DNA of 64,000 nt. Origin: Tubulanus polymorphus. Taxonomy: Eukaryota; Nemertea; Palaeonemertea; Tubulaniformes; Tubulanidae. The notes beneath the pieces are model-generated. The model was not told the DNA's origin. It did no database searches and saw nothing but the letters and a program-made list of their open reading frames with translations. The stretch is taken from NCBI RefSeq assembly GCF_964204645.1, contig NC_134025.1, positions 8,995,001-9,059,000 of the forward strand, given 5' to 3'. The position numbers and the translations under genes are program-made. Of the stretch, positions 27,001 through 42,000 are shown one piece after another (position 1 is the first letter of the stretch; the number at the start of each line of letters is the position of its first letter).

Positions 27001-30000
27001 TATTTGCCTAATTCTTGGTATCCAATATGATTGACGTATGTAACACAAAGTTGATTGTAACCCACTGTGTAGAACCATTTTATGGGCGTCACTAATTACT
27101 AATTTTGTGTATGGGTGCTTCGATGGCAATAATATTGGGTACTTAGCGTTGTAGTTAAGATTCGCGTTTTGAAAACGACCGCCACATCTAATTAAACCCT
27201 CTTTATCAGTGAATAGGTTTAATTGTTTAGTCAATTGGGTACCTCGTCCCCCTTTCTGAATACATTTAATTTCATTTGAAAATTCGTCATCTTGCAAAGA
27301 GCGAACCCACGTAGTACGAGCCAAACGTATTTCTGGCACGGTAATATGATTATGTCTAGGTTGACATGTCTTCTTCATAATAGAAATAAAGCGTAGTACA
27401 CATGCTGTGACTCGAAGTAATTTATGCAGCGAATTGAATTGCTCGACATCTATTACTTTTTGTATTCCAGACGGTTCTGATGGAGTTGCGGTGGTTGATA
27501 GAACTGAGATAGAATTAGTACTAGCTAATTCTGCACACTGTTGAGAGTGCGATTCAGAATTATTTACTGAACAATATAGTACAGTTGAATTATTCAATCG
27601 ATCAATTGGCCAATCGCCATTAGGCAGCCAAGTTGGTCCAAACCACCATAATCTACTATTATCCAAGTCTTGGGTATTGATGCCCCGAGTCAAGAGATCA
27701 GCAGGGTTGTCCTTTGTAGGACAATAATTGATTATGTCAAATTTGACAGACCGAATTTCACGGACTCTGTTTTCGACGAATGTGGGTAATTTCTTCTCAC
27801 TCCGAATCCAATGTATTGTGATCTGACTATCGGACCAAAGAACACATTTTGTTAAACTTAAATTTGACTTGTCGAATGCATCACGGATAAATTTCGCGAG
27901 CCGTGCAGCGATCAGTGCTGCCAATAATTCAAGTCTAGGGATAGTAACCTCTTTTAATGGTTTAACCCGTGATTTTGCCATAATGATTGAAGTCGATTTG
28001 TCAGTTTTCAGATAAGCTACAGCCCCATAAGCATTGGGACTGGCATCAGCAAAAATGTGTAGTTCACATTCACTAGTCGGTTGACCAAAATATGGTCTTT
28101 GTATAGCTGTATGTTGACAGGCGTATAACTGCTGATGTATTTCAAACCAGAGTGATGATAATTCATCAGATAAGGGTTCATCCCAAGTTTGTTTAGATTG
28201 CCACAATTTCTGGATAAACATTTTAGCTTGAATATGCACAGGCGAGAGGAGACCAAGGGGGTCAAATAGTGACGCTGTTACGCTCACAACTTCCCGCTTA
28301 GATACCACAGACTGAGTGCACATAGCTGGGTCTTTTATGGCCTTTGAAAACTGAAGAGTATCACTAATCGTATCCCATTGTAACCCTACGACATTGACGA
28401 TTTCATTATTCTCACCCATTGCCTGTTGTTTTATCAACGATCTTAGTTCTGGGTCGTTTGTAGCCCATGATCTCAAAATAAATCCACCCCTGCTCATAGT
28501 ATTCGTGGCTTCTTCAAAATATTCAATTGCTTTTTTAGCGTTATGAGAGCCACTGAGAACGTTATCGACGTATATGTTTGATTGCATATCGATTGAGATT
28601 TCTGTATTTTCGGACTGTAGATGCGTTTTCACTACAGAATTTAAGATGAATGGTGAGCTAGTGGACCCGAAAAGTACTGATTTGAAACGATAGACCTTGA
28701 AGGGACTATCGGGATCCGTAGGATCTGATAGCCATAGAAATTTTGTGAAATTTCTATCGTTTTCACCGAGTTTTACATTCAAAAATGCCTTTTCAATATC
28801 ACTTGTAAATGCGACGTTATTCGTGCGAAAGCGGATTAATATCTGCACAAGATCATTTATTAATGAAGGACCGCTTTCGAGACAGTCGTTCAAACTAGGA
28901 TTATCCCCTTGTTTACAACTACAATCATAAACAATTCTAATCGGTGTTGTGATTGATTCCTTTTTAACCGAGTGGTGGGGTATGTAATGGCCCTGGCTCT
29001 TGTCATCATTTTCTACTATCTCAATAAATTCGCGTGAAAGTTGCTCTGCTATTATCGCATTATATTTCTGCCTCAGTTCTGGAGACAAGCGTTTAACCAT
29101 AGATCTAGTTCTAGCGGTACAAATATCAAAATTGGTAGGGAGCGGTGGATAATCTTCTTTCCAAGGTAAATTCGCTATATATTTACCACTGGTATCGCGT
29201 TTAAGGTAATTGTCTCGATACGTTTCAAAATTCATTGTTTCAGATTTAATCGTTTCCTTGATGCCAATTACTTCAAGATCCCAGTAGTTAGATAATTTTG
29301 AGAATTCATCGTTTGAATGTATAGTATTCAAAAGACAGGTAGTATGGAGTACCGATGTATTCGCATTCAAATTGATGGGTCCTGATAGAAGGAACCCGAG
29401 TTTGGAACTGACAGCTGTCGGGCCAGCTCCTCTAACCACTTCATTCTCTACGATCGACCAGTAATAATCAGCACCGATTAATAGATTAATTTCACAATTG
29501 CTGGTGTTGACGTACGGTGCTAATGGTAAATTTCGAAGGTACGGGTGATTTGTCACAGCAAGTTTTACATTGTTCTGAATTGGTGGACATATTTCCGGTA
29601 CAACTAATGCACGTAAACCAATTTCGCCTTTACGCGTACGAAGTTTTAAATCTATACTCCGTAGAGTACGTGCCCCAGGCGAATTGTCACCAAAGGTGGA
29701 AATATTTACATCTTGCTTTTCAAATTTGTCCAATCGGACACCTAATTCATTTACCGACTTTTTAGTGATGAATGAGCACTGCGCTCCTTCGTCAAACAAG
29801 ATATTTACCGTGGTCGAATTCGAACCATAATTTATTTGACCAATAGCCGATTTCAAGAGAACAGGACTTGAAGTTGGAGCTATATTGACATGAATATTTT
29901 TTGATTCAATATGCGTATCAGTATTTCGATCTATATGAATAGCAGTGTGGTGTTTGCCTTTGCAAACCTTACAACGATATTTCGATTGGCAAGCTGTTAC

Positions 30001-33000
30001 CATGTGATTGCCAAAACAGTTATAACACTTACGATTTGCCTTTATGATGTCTTGTCGCTTTTTTGGGTTAACGATTATATCGCATGAGAACGCCGTATGT
30101 GGACCCTTGCAGAACGCGCAACTGTTGTTTTTCGAGGCCGGATTTTTCCTCGTTTTAGTGCTTATATGAAGAGCGGATAATTTTTCATTATCGAAGTTGA
30201 CGCAGCTCGCTCCTGCCTGTGTAGCTTGTATTTCCTTTCGGATCGCGTCGCGTAGTTCTTTAAGTGTCCAGGCGCGGTCTCCGTGCTCCCGTGAAATTTG
30301 TGTTTTGACGGGACTCGGTAGCTTATCGAAGACTACCGGAACGAGTATGTCACCGAACGCATCTTCCGATTTCCCGAGCGCGCGCAATCCTCGAATATAT
30401 GTTTCCAAAGAATCGTAAAATTCGCGTAGACTCTCGTGATCCTGCGGTGGCTGCAAATCTAATAAAGCTCTGATGTACGCGTTCACGATCTTGTGAGGTT
30501 GACCGTATCTTTCTACTAAGATCGTCAGAGCTTCTTTGTAGTTAGCGCTAGTTATTTGCAGACCTTCTATGGTACGCGCTGCTTCGTCAGTGAGTTGTGC
30601 GACCAAATATTGAAACTTCTGGATATCGTCCAAATGCGGATCGCTATCGACGGCTGAGATGAAATTATCGTAGAAAGTAGACCATTTCAAAATGTCACCA
30701 TCGAAATTTGGGAGAGCCAATTTTGGTAGATTGACTTTTTTACTGCCGGTTGAGGTAGTACTGCTTCGATTGATGGTACTTACAGATTCGTTTAGCGATT
30801 GTGGTTTTGGTATCTTCGCTAGTAGATTATCCAAGTTCAGTTTGAATCGACCGAGTTTGATTTGTATCTCAGTGAGATAATCATCTGATTCAACTATAGT
30901 GTTAGTTAACTCGGTTTCATCAGCGATTTCATCCATTAATTGTTGGTCTAATTGTCGTAAATATTCGAATTTTGTGAACAGCGCGTCGATTAAAGTGGAG
31001 AACGGTTGAACAGTTTCCAGAGTTCTTGAACTTTCATCGACGAGTAGAATCTCTGCTAGTTTTTCTTCCGTTTTTCCGAAAATCTTCGTCATTTGGCCCC
31101 GTTGGGCCCTTCTGATTGCCGTTAGCCTTCCTTCTGACCCCATCCTGGTCACGGCACCAAAATGTCGTGAAAGGTTCGATTCGACCAGAGGGGACAGATC
31201 CGAGAGAAAGAAGCAACACGTCTGGTTACTACGAAACCTTGGAAGTGACTGATTTTATTTCACATAGATGGAGAATAAACATAAACAAGATGTCATCCAC
31301 AGTAAATGTATAAACACAAACCAGATGAGCGGCTTAGTAACCGAACTTTCGAAACATCAGGTTCGATCCCATCAGATTTTCAACATGTCTTTATCGCCCT
31401 TTGTCCTAAATTTGAAAGGCGGCAGGTTTGGGAATCGTTCGCATAAGAATTTGAAATCGTGAATCAATCTTGGCACAACGGCATTTGTTGAAGTAGCAGA
31501 ACCACAGCTCGAAAATACTTCAAAGATAGAAATACATGTGTTATATATGTGTATCATAACAGTGGTTTTTATTTACTATTGCAACATACCTGTGAACACC
31601 TTTTTCAAACTACGTACCGGTATATAATTACGTTATATATTATCAGAACTTAATGTTTGGTGCCTTAGCTGCAGTTGATATAAATACAAATATACAATAA
31701 ACTGATATTTTAGACAACCGATGAGACGATTTGATGTACATTGATCCTTAATATACAAGTACATTCTTTTTGTATTAAAGGCCCACTGGCAGTATAAAAG
31801 CCCAATCAATGTCAGACATGGCAGTATCTTTGAACCTGTGGAGCAGTGAGGAGCTCCAACGGTTGAAACTGGAATTCTCCTATTTTCTCTGTCAGTTATC
31901 CGATTTGGATCCTCCTTTTTGTCAGACATATGTATTAATGCATAATATATTCATTTCTGCAGTCAAAATTATGTTTTAGGCCCTCCTCTTTGAGTAATTA
32001 AGCAATTTCGTTGGTATTTTCTTCAAAATTTGAATCTTTGAATGACGTTAAGGGAGGAGTTATCCAGTGAATCAGTGTAGCTTGCACGGCACAGTAACAG
32101 TAACATGATACCCTAGGTCATCACTACACATAAACAAAAATATAGGCTAATTCATAGTACCTAAATCTCACTACAAAAATCTTTTTTCCCGATCAAGGAA
32201 TCAGTCTGAAATTTCATACACTTGTTAAGCTTTCTACCTTCAGTGTTATGCCAAAATTTCATCAAAATCGGATAAAAATTAATAATTTTTAAAAATCTCA
32301 AAATTTCGCCAAATTCTTTAATCTTGGTCCTTTTCTTACAGAAAATGATCACAAGCTTCAGATTTTCATCCCCAATAAGACTGCACCATTTAAAATTACC
32401 TCAGAACTTTATATGAAAATTTATGAATTTGTCAGATATTACAGTGTGTGACCTCTACAGTAACAATTGTGAGCCACCCTTACTCACTGTAAACATCATC
32501 AACATGTTAGTGTAGCTAGTGGGACGGCCCATCTCAAGTGCTTACCACCCGGTTAACTACTGCTCATACCGATGGGCCTTTAAGTAGAATAATGTAACGT
32601 GTTTCCGTATACATATTGTATATTGTATATTTATCAAATCATGAAAATAACTGAAACAAAACTAATATTTTTCGATAATTTTTTTTTACCATAACTTGAA
32701 CTTGTCCAATTCACATGTTATTACTGATATGATATATACAAATAACAAATTACCACAAATACATTGTATTTTTGATATTACCGATTAAATAGCGTTGACG
32801 ACGTATTCCTTGGCGAGTTTTACGAGTTCTGCGGCAATCAGTTGTGCTTCAGTCGATTCCGTTTCAGAGAATGCGGTATGAGGAATTTCGGTAGGCCTAC
32901 CTCCGAATCGGCTTGGATAAAACAAGCGGGTTCGATCATGGCAAATATCACATTGCAATTTGGCTGCTAATCTTTGAACTTCCCCTGAACAGTCGTCGAT

Positions 33001-36000
33001 TTTACCAGTCAACCGGACAAGATTTGGCTTTGATTCATGGTGACCATATTGCAATGAATCACGAGCATGTACCATTGCAATGAGCGCTTGTTCGCATGTC
33101 TGAAAGTGAAAAACCTTTTTCTATTAGTCATCATTGTCTCAACGTCACGTGCGTTGACTATAAGAAGTAAAATAATCTGAATCAACTCACCAGATGACAT
33201 TTAAAAATTGTCATGAAGTGGAATCCGCCAGAAACATCATTGGGAACTGTTTTTAGAGTTATTTCAGCCTGTTGCAGCCATTTACGAGCCTCTATAGGTT
33301 GTGGATTTCGCCCCTTGCTCATCATACCTGGGACGAATGTACTTCGGCGACTTCGGCCGCACCGTTTCGAGTTATTTTGCAGAGCTCTCAGGCAACGTTC
33401 TCTATCATTACGATGTTGGTCTTGTCGAGCCTTCAAATACGAAGTTGCTAAATCAATGTCGAAGTTTCTATCGTCGACAAAATTGCTGCCCGGTTCTTGG
33501 CTGCTAACTCTACGCTTGTAATTCTCCTCTTCTTGCTTATTCTGCTTTTTTATGCAATCGAGAATTGCATCGTTGTCGCTGTAATTGGCCAGAAGCCGCA
33601 ATATAATCTTATTTCGCTCGGAAGGATCCAGTGTCCACGCTGTCTTCAACAGCTGTTCCAATTCTTTTTCTGTATCTATTGGTGACATATCTAATTCATC
33701 AGGGACGATGAGATCTTTTTCTTCATCATCATATCGCAGGAATTTGTACAATTCATATCCATATATCTCAACTTTTCGATCACCGATATTCACCTTATAG
33801 CAATGATCGAGCCTACGGGGAACTTCGCCTGAAGACGTGTTTTCTTCATTTTGTACTCGTTCAATGATTATTCCGTATATGTAAACTGCACCCGAATCAC
33901 CATTCTCATTGTCGAGAATGTCATCATGTATCTTGTAACCGACATAATCACCGGTGTGAAACGAAGCGAATCGGTTTGAAAGTAAATGATGATCGGCTAC
34001 AGGAATGTAACTTCCAGCAGACGGCAGAACATCATCATCATTAAACTCATCACTCATATCTATATGCCATCTCTTTAAAATTTCCAGCAGACCAGTCTCT
34101 GGTCCAGCAAAGATAATGGCATACATACATTCACGAAATCCATCAAGGTCATCAAAGCTACCAATGTATTTGGTAGCGTATTGATTAGAGAAGATGTTCG
34201 CTATGTTTTTCATCCTGCGTGTTGCAGCATAACGTGGAGCCTCTTCTATATGGGTGAAGTAAAATCTTATACAACCAACTGCTAGAGAATCTACTGTGTT
34301 AAAATTGTCAACGTTTTCTTTACTTTCAGTAATTACTTTCCCTCTACATTTTAAAACTGTTTCCAACTGCTGACATTCGAATATCTGTATTTGTTGGTAG
34401 TATGTTGAAACCTCATCCAACGTAATGTTTTTGGCTTCCTGCGGCTTCGCAAAATGGCGAATCACCCGATGAATAGCTTCATGGACGTTAGGGTCTAACA
34501 AATTCTGTTGAATGGTAATAAAAGGCTGCGTACTTGCCGAGTACACGTTTACTTTACAACTTTCCGACAGTTCCTCAATGAGAAGGGTTGATATGGGCTG
34601 AAGGAATGATATTCTAGTAAGAATTTCTTTCTCCCAAGGCTTTATGATTATCACGGGCTCATCGTCATGTCGATGTCTTTCCATAAGCAAATTTTCTTTT
34701 ATTTCTTTCATTCGTCCTTTATATCGATAACCATCAATGTAGTAGATTTGAGAAGACTTTCGCAGAGTCTTACCCCTTATAAGGAGAGTATAATCCTTCT
34801 TTGTGTCCTCATTTCTACTGTTGTTATTGTGTTCTAGGCCTATAAGGTTGTAAAATTTCAATGATGCTTGAACTGCTTTGCTAAAATCATTATCATTCAA
34901 CCTCTTATCTCCATACAACTTCTCTATATCGGCCAATACATTAGCATAATGCTGCATCGTCACGTTCTTGCTTACTCCAATTTTCTCCAACATCGATTCA
35001 AGGTGCGAACAATATACAGGTCTTCGAAGAAGGTAAGGTTCAATTTGGTCTTCTTCGCGAAAATTGATGACCACTTGCCTGGGATAAACGAAGTAATTTC
35101 TACCACTACTCACGAAGACACATGGCACATCATTCAATTCTTCTAAATTTTCGTATCCTTCTAGACGACAATAGATGTTGTTCATCATTTCCTCTATTTC
35201 TTTTGAATATCTGGAGCACACCTCATGTTTGTTACTATCTGCTAAGTGCTGGCAAACGTTTTTACAGTGAAGTGATATCATAGACTGCGGGGGATTTTCA
35301 TACACGCCAAACCTCGATTTTATATCTGTATTTTTTGGCGTGGCCCAGACGGGAAGAACGTCCATACAGGACCAACATAGTGGCATATTGATACTAGTTA
35401 CGGATCCCGAGAATGATATTAAATATTTCGGATCAGTTTGAGGACAAAGCTTTGACATTATTCCTTTATTGACCGGAATGAACTTGATTTTCTTCAGTTC
35501 CTCTATAGTCTGTGTTGATAGGTCATTCCTATCGTAGATATTTTCCACTATAGCCTTGGCTTTATTCGTAACCGAATATGTACCATCTATGCTTTCCTCA
35601 TACAAATGTTCAGGTCCTGCTTTCAAGATAACTGCCCGACCGTCACATTCAACAGTTTTAGCATAAGTCACCAGTTCTTCTTGCGATACACTAGATCTCA
35701 GACCAATTTTCTCGAGAAATGTTATCCATTCAGATTCGACAAATGATTCATGGAGAAATTCATTATCTGAATGCATCACTCTGAAGACTGGAATCTTTGG
35801 ATTGTAGAGTTCTTTTGCAGTTTTTTCTTCGCCATTTTGATTTGGCAAAAACGAAATCTTGCTCAGAGTGTTAATGAGAATATTAACCTCGCGATTGAAG
35901 TCGGCCAGCGGTATTTCACGACTGCCTCTTGATATGTATTTTTGGGATGCAGCTGGTTTATAACAGATGTAATGGTCTCTCAGATATCGAAGATGTGCTT

Positions 36001-39000
36001 TTCGTTCCATCGTGTTATATCTTTCAAATCCCACAGGCAATATGAATGAAACGTACAATTCCACTTCAGTTTGGACTACACAGCCGATGATTCTGTACAT
36101 CTTATTTACTGCCTTCACTCCATTTTCTTTCAAAAAGTTGGCAAATATGTTCGAATCTAGCATCCCATCATAAGGCATACCTCTTGGTATGACATAGACG
36201 CCTGTTGCTTGCAAAGGAACACGATTTTCCCGCACAGTCTCGTGGATGGGAAGTCTACGTATACAAGCTGCATCATTCTCACAGGCGTTTCCTGTGGCAA
36301 AAAATGATGCGAAATATTCTAGAATCGTCTGGAATTGTTGACAATTCCATGAAGCAGTTGCTGTATGTACGGAATGTTCGTTTTCATTGTCAGCATCTAA
36401 ATGCCGTGTAAGTGCACTGAGCACGTGCCCTGGATACATCAACAAACACGTCATCTTATTCAGAACTGTGAACACTGATATCTGTTTGAAAGCCTTCACG
36501 CTACCAAAGAAACTCTCATCCAATGTTGGGAGTCCAAATTGTTCAATGTGCCATTTTATTGGGTTTTCATCAGATTCATGAAGATTTAGCACGGATTCTG
36601 CCCATTTTATTGGGTACAGTTGCTTTCCAGATTTTGTAATCACTGGCAGTAGGCTCCAATCATTCAAGCAGTTGACTTTACCAATTTCTGCTCGGCATTG
36701 TTCATAAGGCATGTTTAAATTTGCAATGGCGCTTATTTGTTCAGTCACAAATTCCCACAAACGTTTCAGCCATTTTCCTTCCATGAGATCTTCAGAAGGA
36801 ACTACAGCATTTTTGTACTGTGACTCTGGCAGTGACAAATGAATCAGCTTTGCTAAGTCATCAAGTGTGAACGGTTTCATCACTGAACAGCTACTAAGGT
36901 CGATATATTTACTAAGTAGGTCGCAAACTCGTTTGCTCAAGAACAAACATTCATTTGGTGGAAGCAAATCACAGTAATCGGAATAGAAAATCGGTTTTAC
37001 CGATTTGAATGGTATCAGATTGTCTGCAGTGGTCACACAGAGACAGACGCCATCAAGTTGCGATACAAATGATTCCCGAATATTCGAGCAATATTGTAGG
37101 ATGCTTATCACATTGTTTACGTCTCCAAGTGGTGTCTCACTCAGTTTTGTTGCAGACGGACGATACTGGCGGAAGAAGTCCAATACGAATTGAGGTTTTA
37201 CCGTCTTCACTTGATAATCCAAAGAAATCAGTAAATCCTGAAGCCATGGTGATACCAGCTTTATCAATGGGAACTCCACAGCGATCAATGAACTACGAAT
37301 TGTATGATTATCCAAATCATCTAAGAATGCCTTACCATCAACTAAATCCGATATGGAGAACCAGCGGTTATAATGCGTAATAAAAAGTTTGGAATCTCTT
37401 CGCTTAAAATGTCCATACAGAGACTCAATAAAGGTGTGTAAATATGCATTACTGTCATCCTTTTCTGGGATCATTGTAGACAACTGATGCTCATAATTCC
37501 GTCTGGTTGTCTGGTCATTAACAATCATTTCCTGCACATACTCAACCAACAGACAATGGGCCACTGGGGCAACATGACGCATGATGAGATTATTCCAGTC
37601 AGTACGGTAACCACCATTCGTATCTCTCCATAAAGCTCGTCTCGTTTCGTCTAGAGCAAAATGTCCATTAATATGAACTGGCGGGGTAATATCAACTGGG
37701 AGTGGCAGAAAACAATATAACTTCCCACTTTTCGTAGTATTTATTGCAGACTGATCAAAATCAATTCGACACGCCACACCACCACAAGGCAGTAAACGAA
37801 GCTTCTTTTCATTGACGGCGCATTTAAGACTTTCTTCAAATGAATTAGTCCCTATTCCAATTACCTGACTCACCATCCACGTTTCAGTTTTTCCTTTGTT
37901 ATCTACTAAATGGACTTCATGTAATTCGTCAACTTGCCGGTTAATTGCAGTTGTATCACCAAATTTGTAGATACATTCAGACATCTGTCGAATTTCCATA
38001 TTGAATGCCATTTTTCCTTTTCTATGTTCGTCAGATATCTTCGATGATATACTGTAATGGACAGATGCCTCTTTCATTATTTCAGTTTTTAAGCTTATGC
38101 TGATCTTTTCGATGGATTTCAAAAACAACATTGCATTTTTCGATTCAGCTTCAAACAATGACAGCAATTTGTTGATGTTTGCAGGCGTCATTGCTTCACT
38201 ACATATGTTTGAAGTCGATGCCATGTTGGCTGTTCGCAAGGGGAATCGAAAGATGGTTTTTCCCTTTATTGGAAGATCAGTTAGGTTGAATGGCTTGAAC
38301 ATATCTGGAAATTGTGAGGCGAACTTGTCATTGACATCATACAATTTCCCCGGAGACGATTCATTTGCTAAAGGAATATATCTACAATTTGGATCAAAGA
38401 TACAGAGTACCTTCCCAATTTCATCTCCTTCGCTCAAAATTTGTGGTGTATCCGTGAGACTATATACACAATTGAAGCCCACTCCATATTGACCAGTAGC
38501 AGTGGGGTCAATTCCTTTAGAACCCTCTCCAAGATTTTGAATACCAATCAGATCACTTTTTCTGAACGGTTTGTCGTTGTAAACAAGAAGTGCAGGGCCT
38601 TGTATCGGGCGATACTGCTCTCCGATGATTGTATTTGCTTCATATGTGTTAGTATCGAGGATGAGATGGATCTCGGTAGCTCCTGCATCATCAGCATTTT
38701 GGAGAAGTTCTTTAATTATCGTTTCCTGGGGATAACCTTCGACCAATCTTCTGAGCCTCGTAGTCAATCTTTCCTTTTGTCCAAAAGAAATGCCACCAAA
38801 AAGGTCTCGTGAATTACTCTCTAAAAAGCTTTCAATGCTTGTCCTTACGCCGAGTCGTTGCGCATAACGGAATACGATATTCCGATGAGCAAAGTTCTGA
38901 CCTGCAGTCGCATCAAACCATGGCATGTTATTGTATGAAAGCTCCTTTGCAGATTTCCATTCATTTGCTGCATCGATCAAGTAGATGATCTCATCAAAAT

Positions 39001-42000
39001 CGGCTGAGCATTTATTCTCAGATTCCATGTGGCGGGAAAATGAGTCGATTAGTCCTAGAATATTTTGGATATCCGTTTCCCCAGCAGACTTCATTCGAGC
39101 CAGAGCTTCTATGTAATCCTTACATGTGAACTGTTGGCGAATGTCGCATATCTCCATAAGTCGTTTATAATTGCTGAAATAGCGGGGGACCTGGGCCAAA
39201 TATGGTAAACAGGTTGACATCCGAAAATTCAATGCCACATGAACGACCGGCATGAATATGTTATGAACAAGAATGTGCATTAGGTGTTCTTCTAGGACAT
39301 CTTCATTTCCAGTTGCATTGTTGTTCAGAAATTGGTATATCCTTTTAATTCTTATTTCATTTTTGGATGATATTCCTTGGAGTCGTTGATAATGTTCTAG
39401 TTGTTTGAAAACATCCACCATTGACGGTGTTTTTTCATCGATTTCAAGAAAATGCATTACTTTGCTTGGTATAGCAGAACATGTTACGGGATGTATGCTT
39501 CCAATGAGATCTTCATATTTGTGCGAGTAAAGTGATACCGGCTTCTCAAATACCTCGCCGAATACTTCTCCTTTCCAAGGCAGTTCGTTCCAATCAGCAG
39601 TGCGATATTTTACAAGAAGAAATTCGATATGAACGAGTTGCTTCTGAACATTGCGCCAAGCCTTCGGTAACTGTCCAGAAGGAATGATACTTTGCAAGTG
39701 ATCAAGAAGAAAATGCATTCTCTTCTTGCCAAATTCAAATTCGATACGTTTGATTGACTTGGCCCGTTCGAGAACATTGTTTATCGGGAGCTTGTCACCA
39801 ATCATTTTCAAATTTAGAAGTGCTTGTCTCGAAGCATCATCCAAGAATTCACTAGGAGGGAATCTTTCGTCATCCTCGTCGTATAACATCTTACATTTAC
39901 CTAGGGGATCAACAAGATCAGCCGGTTTACGCAACATCGAAGAACCCTTCACAGGGAAGCATTCTGTACTTGATAACAGTTCTTTTACCCATGGATTTGA
40001 TTCAGATAAACTCAATCCAAATCTCAACAAACGATCACGCATAGTCGGCTTGATTTTCGTGACATTGGGCAAGAAACTATCTTTTATAAATGAGAAAACT
40101 GTCCAGGTCTTCTCAAGTACTTTCTTTTTTACTTTCTCATTTGTCAGTGACAACTCCGTGATTATGTTCGAAGGACACTTGACGATGACTTGGCCCCATT
40201 TTGAATATGAATTAATGACATCGGTGACATCATCTACTAATTCACAATCGAGTAATTCTTCTGATAAGAACTGAACTTCGTTAAACGAACGCCATTTTTC
40301 GCCATCGTAGAACACCGCACAGGATGACCTTGTAATGTGTGTATAGAATGCATCACATAGTCTTCGTGAGGTGTCAGTAGTCTTCTCTCTAACTGGGAAC
40401 AAAGTGAGCACGTTCTCGTATGTATTACTTTCTTTGAGTACTTCAAGTGCATAGAGAAATGCCTGTAGAACTGAGTCGGAGCATAGTTCATTATTCCAAT
40501 CAGCACGTTTATTTGCAACATCATCTTGTGTCCGAATTTCTAAAAATCTACGGTTTGAAGCAACTGCAAAACATCCATTTATATGGAATGGCAATCCGGA
40601 CTCAATTGGAAGAGGTAAATGACAGAATACGCGACCTTCAACAGGGGCTGGACTGAAATAGTCGCCAAGTTGAATGGCAACCGCTCCAAGTGGAAGGGTC
40701 TTCAGTTCTTTAGCAATAGTTAGTGTGGTACGTTTGTTGCTATTGTATGAGGTGATTAGCCATTTTTCTTTAGAACATTTTTCTTTAGTTTTCAATGACA
40801 TTTCCGATACATATCCTGCCTCGAAAGATTGTTCAGTATCAAAGCAGAGCTTTGCTGCAACATTCACCGTACTTGCTTTCATCAGTCTCTCATCAGTTTC
40901 AATATTTAATGTAATTTGATGAATTGGCAGATGCTTTTTTTCTAAAACAAATGACTTCTCAGCTGAAAACAGTTCTACCATTTGGGATGGACCAGAAGCG
41001 TCTTCTTTGAGATGGTATACGCTAACTTTATGCACATGCTGCGTAAACAATAACATGATATTCAACCCATCTTTCATCATATTTAACAGCTCTTCCATCC
41101 TTTGCTGTTTGTAGACTACCTCACATATTTCACTTTTTCCGGCTTGATATGGAGTTCGGAGTGGAAATCGAAATAATGTACCATTGAATTTACAATTTCC
41201 CAGGGAAAGTTCACAACCGAACACACCTTGAAATGGGGCAATCTGGTCTGGCGCTCGATGGAAAATCATAGGCTTCTTTTTCAGATTTATTAGGATTCCG
41301 GGTTGTCCCTGGATATTTAGATACGTTGTGTGAGGATCGAATATCACCAGATTTTCTTCCGATATGAAACTAGGCACATCAGTGATATTGTAAACCGAAT
41401 TGAATCCCAGTCCAAATCGGCCAATCTTCACTGTATCACTTTCTTTCGTTGCTCCGCCTAACTTTTTTATGTTGAGCAAATCATTTTTGGTGAAGACTGA
41501 GTTGTTATAGGCCCATAAAGCTGGTCCTTGGCAATGTTTCATTTCTTCATGTAGTAGTTTGGTGTTGTAATGTATATTCTGACGTTCATCCCACAGCAAC
41601 TTCACTTCTGTGGCACCTGCATCATCAGCATTCTGAATTAATTCCTTTGGTAACGCAAACCCATCTGTATAATCTCTGAGGATGTTTTTAAGACGCCTGA
41701 CGAGCGATTCTTGTTGACCCCATCCTTTTGAACCAAAATCATCAGCATCATTTAACAAACGTTTCATCAATGGATATGCCCCGAATCTTTCTGCAACTTG
41801 TTCACTAAGATGAGGATGGACAGCTTTGATTTCTTCATCGACTTCATTTTTAATATTCATTTGTTCAGGTACAGAAGGGCATATGGTACATTCTCCTGGT
41901 GGAACCAGGCGTATTTTATCATTTATCAGTACTGGTAGATAAATCTCCCCACTACGCACGTCAAACCCAGCAGTATAGAAATGATTCAAAATGTTAACAA

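Larger units (their letters stand above)
24941..31356 (-). mobile_element. Full-length BEL/Pao LTR retrotransposon
   Basis: A 6416-bp element on the minus strand in the 24-kb cyclase intron. It has two 194-bp LTRs (24941-25134 and 31163-31356) that appear identical base for base, each starting TG and ending CA in element orientation. A 5-bp target duplication TCAGG lies at 24936-24940 and 31357-31361. One intact gag-pol frame fills the interior and there is no envelope gene. Identical LTRs and an intact frame point to a very recent insertion, possibly still competent for movement; this is inference. Being antisense and intronic, it should be removed by splicing of the cyclase transcript. Confidence 0.96.

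Noticed and set aside
39726-40274. 182-codon plus-strand frame and many others between 33200 and 45400
   Set aside because: All lie opposite the sacsin-like coding exon and have no domain content; they are shadows of the minus-strand gene.
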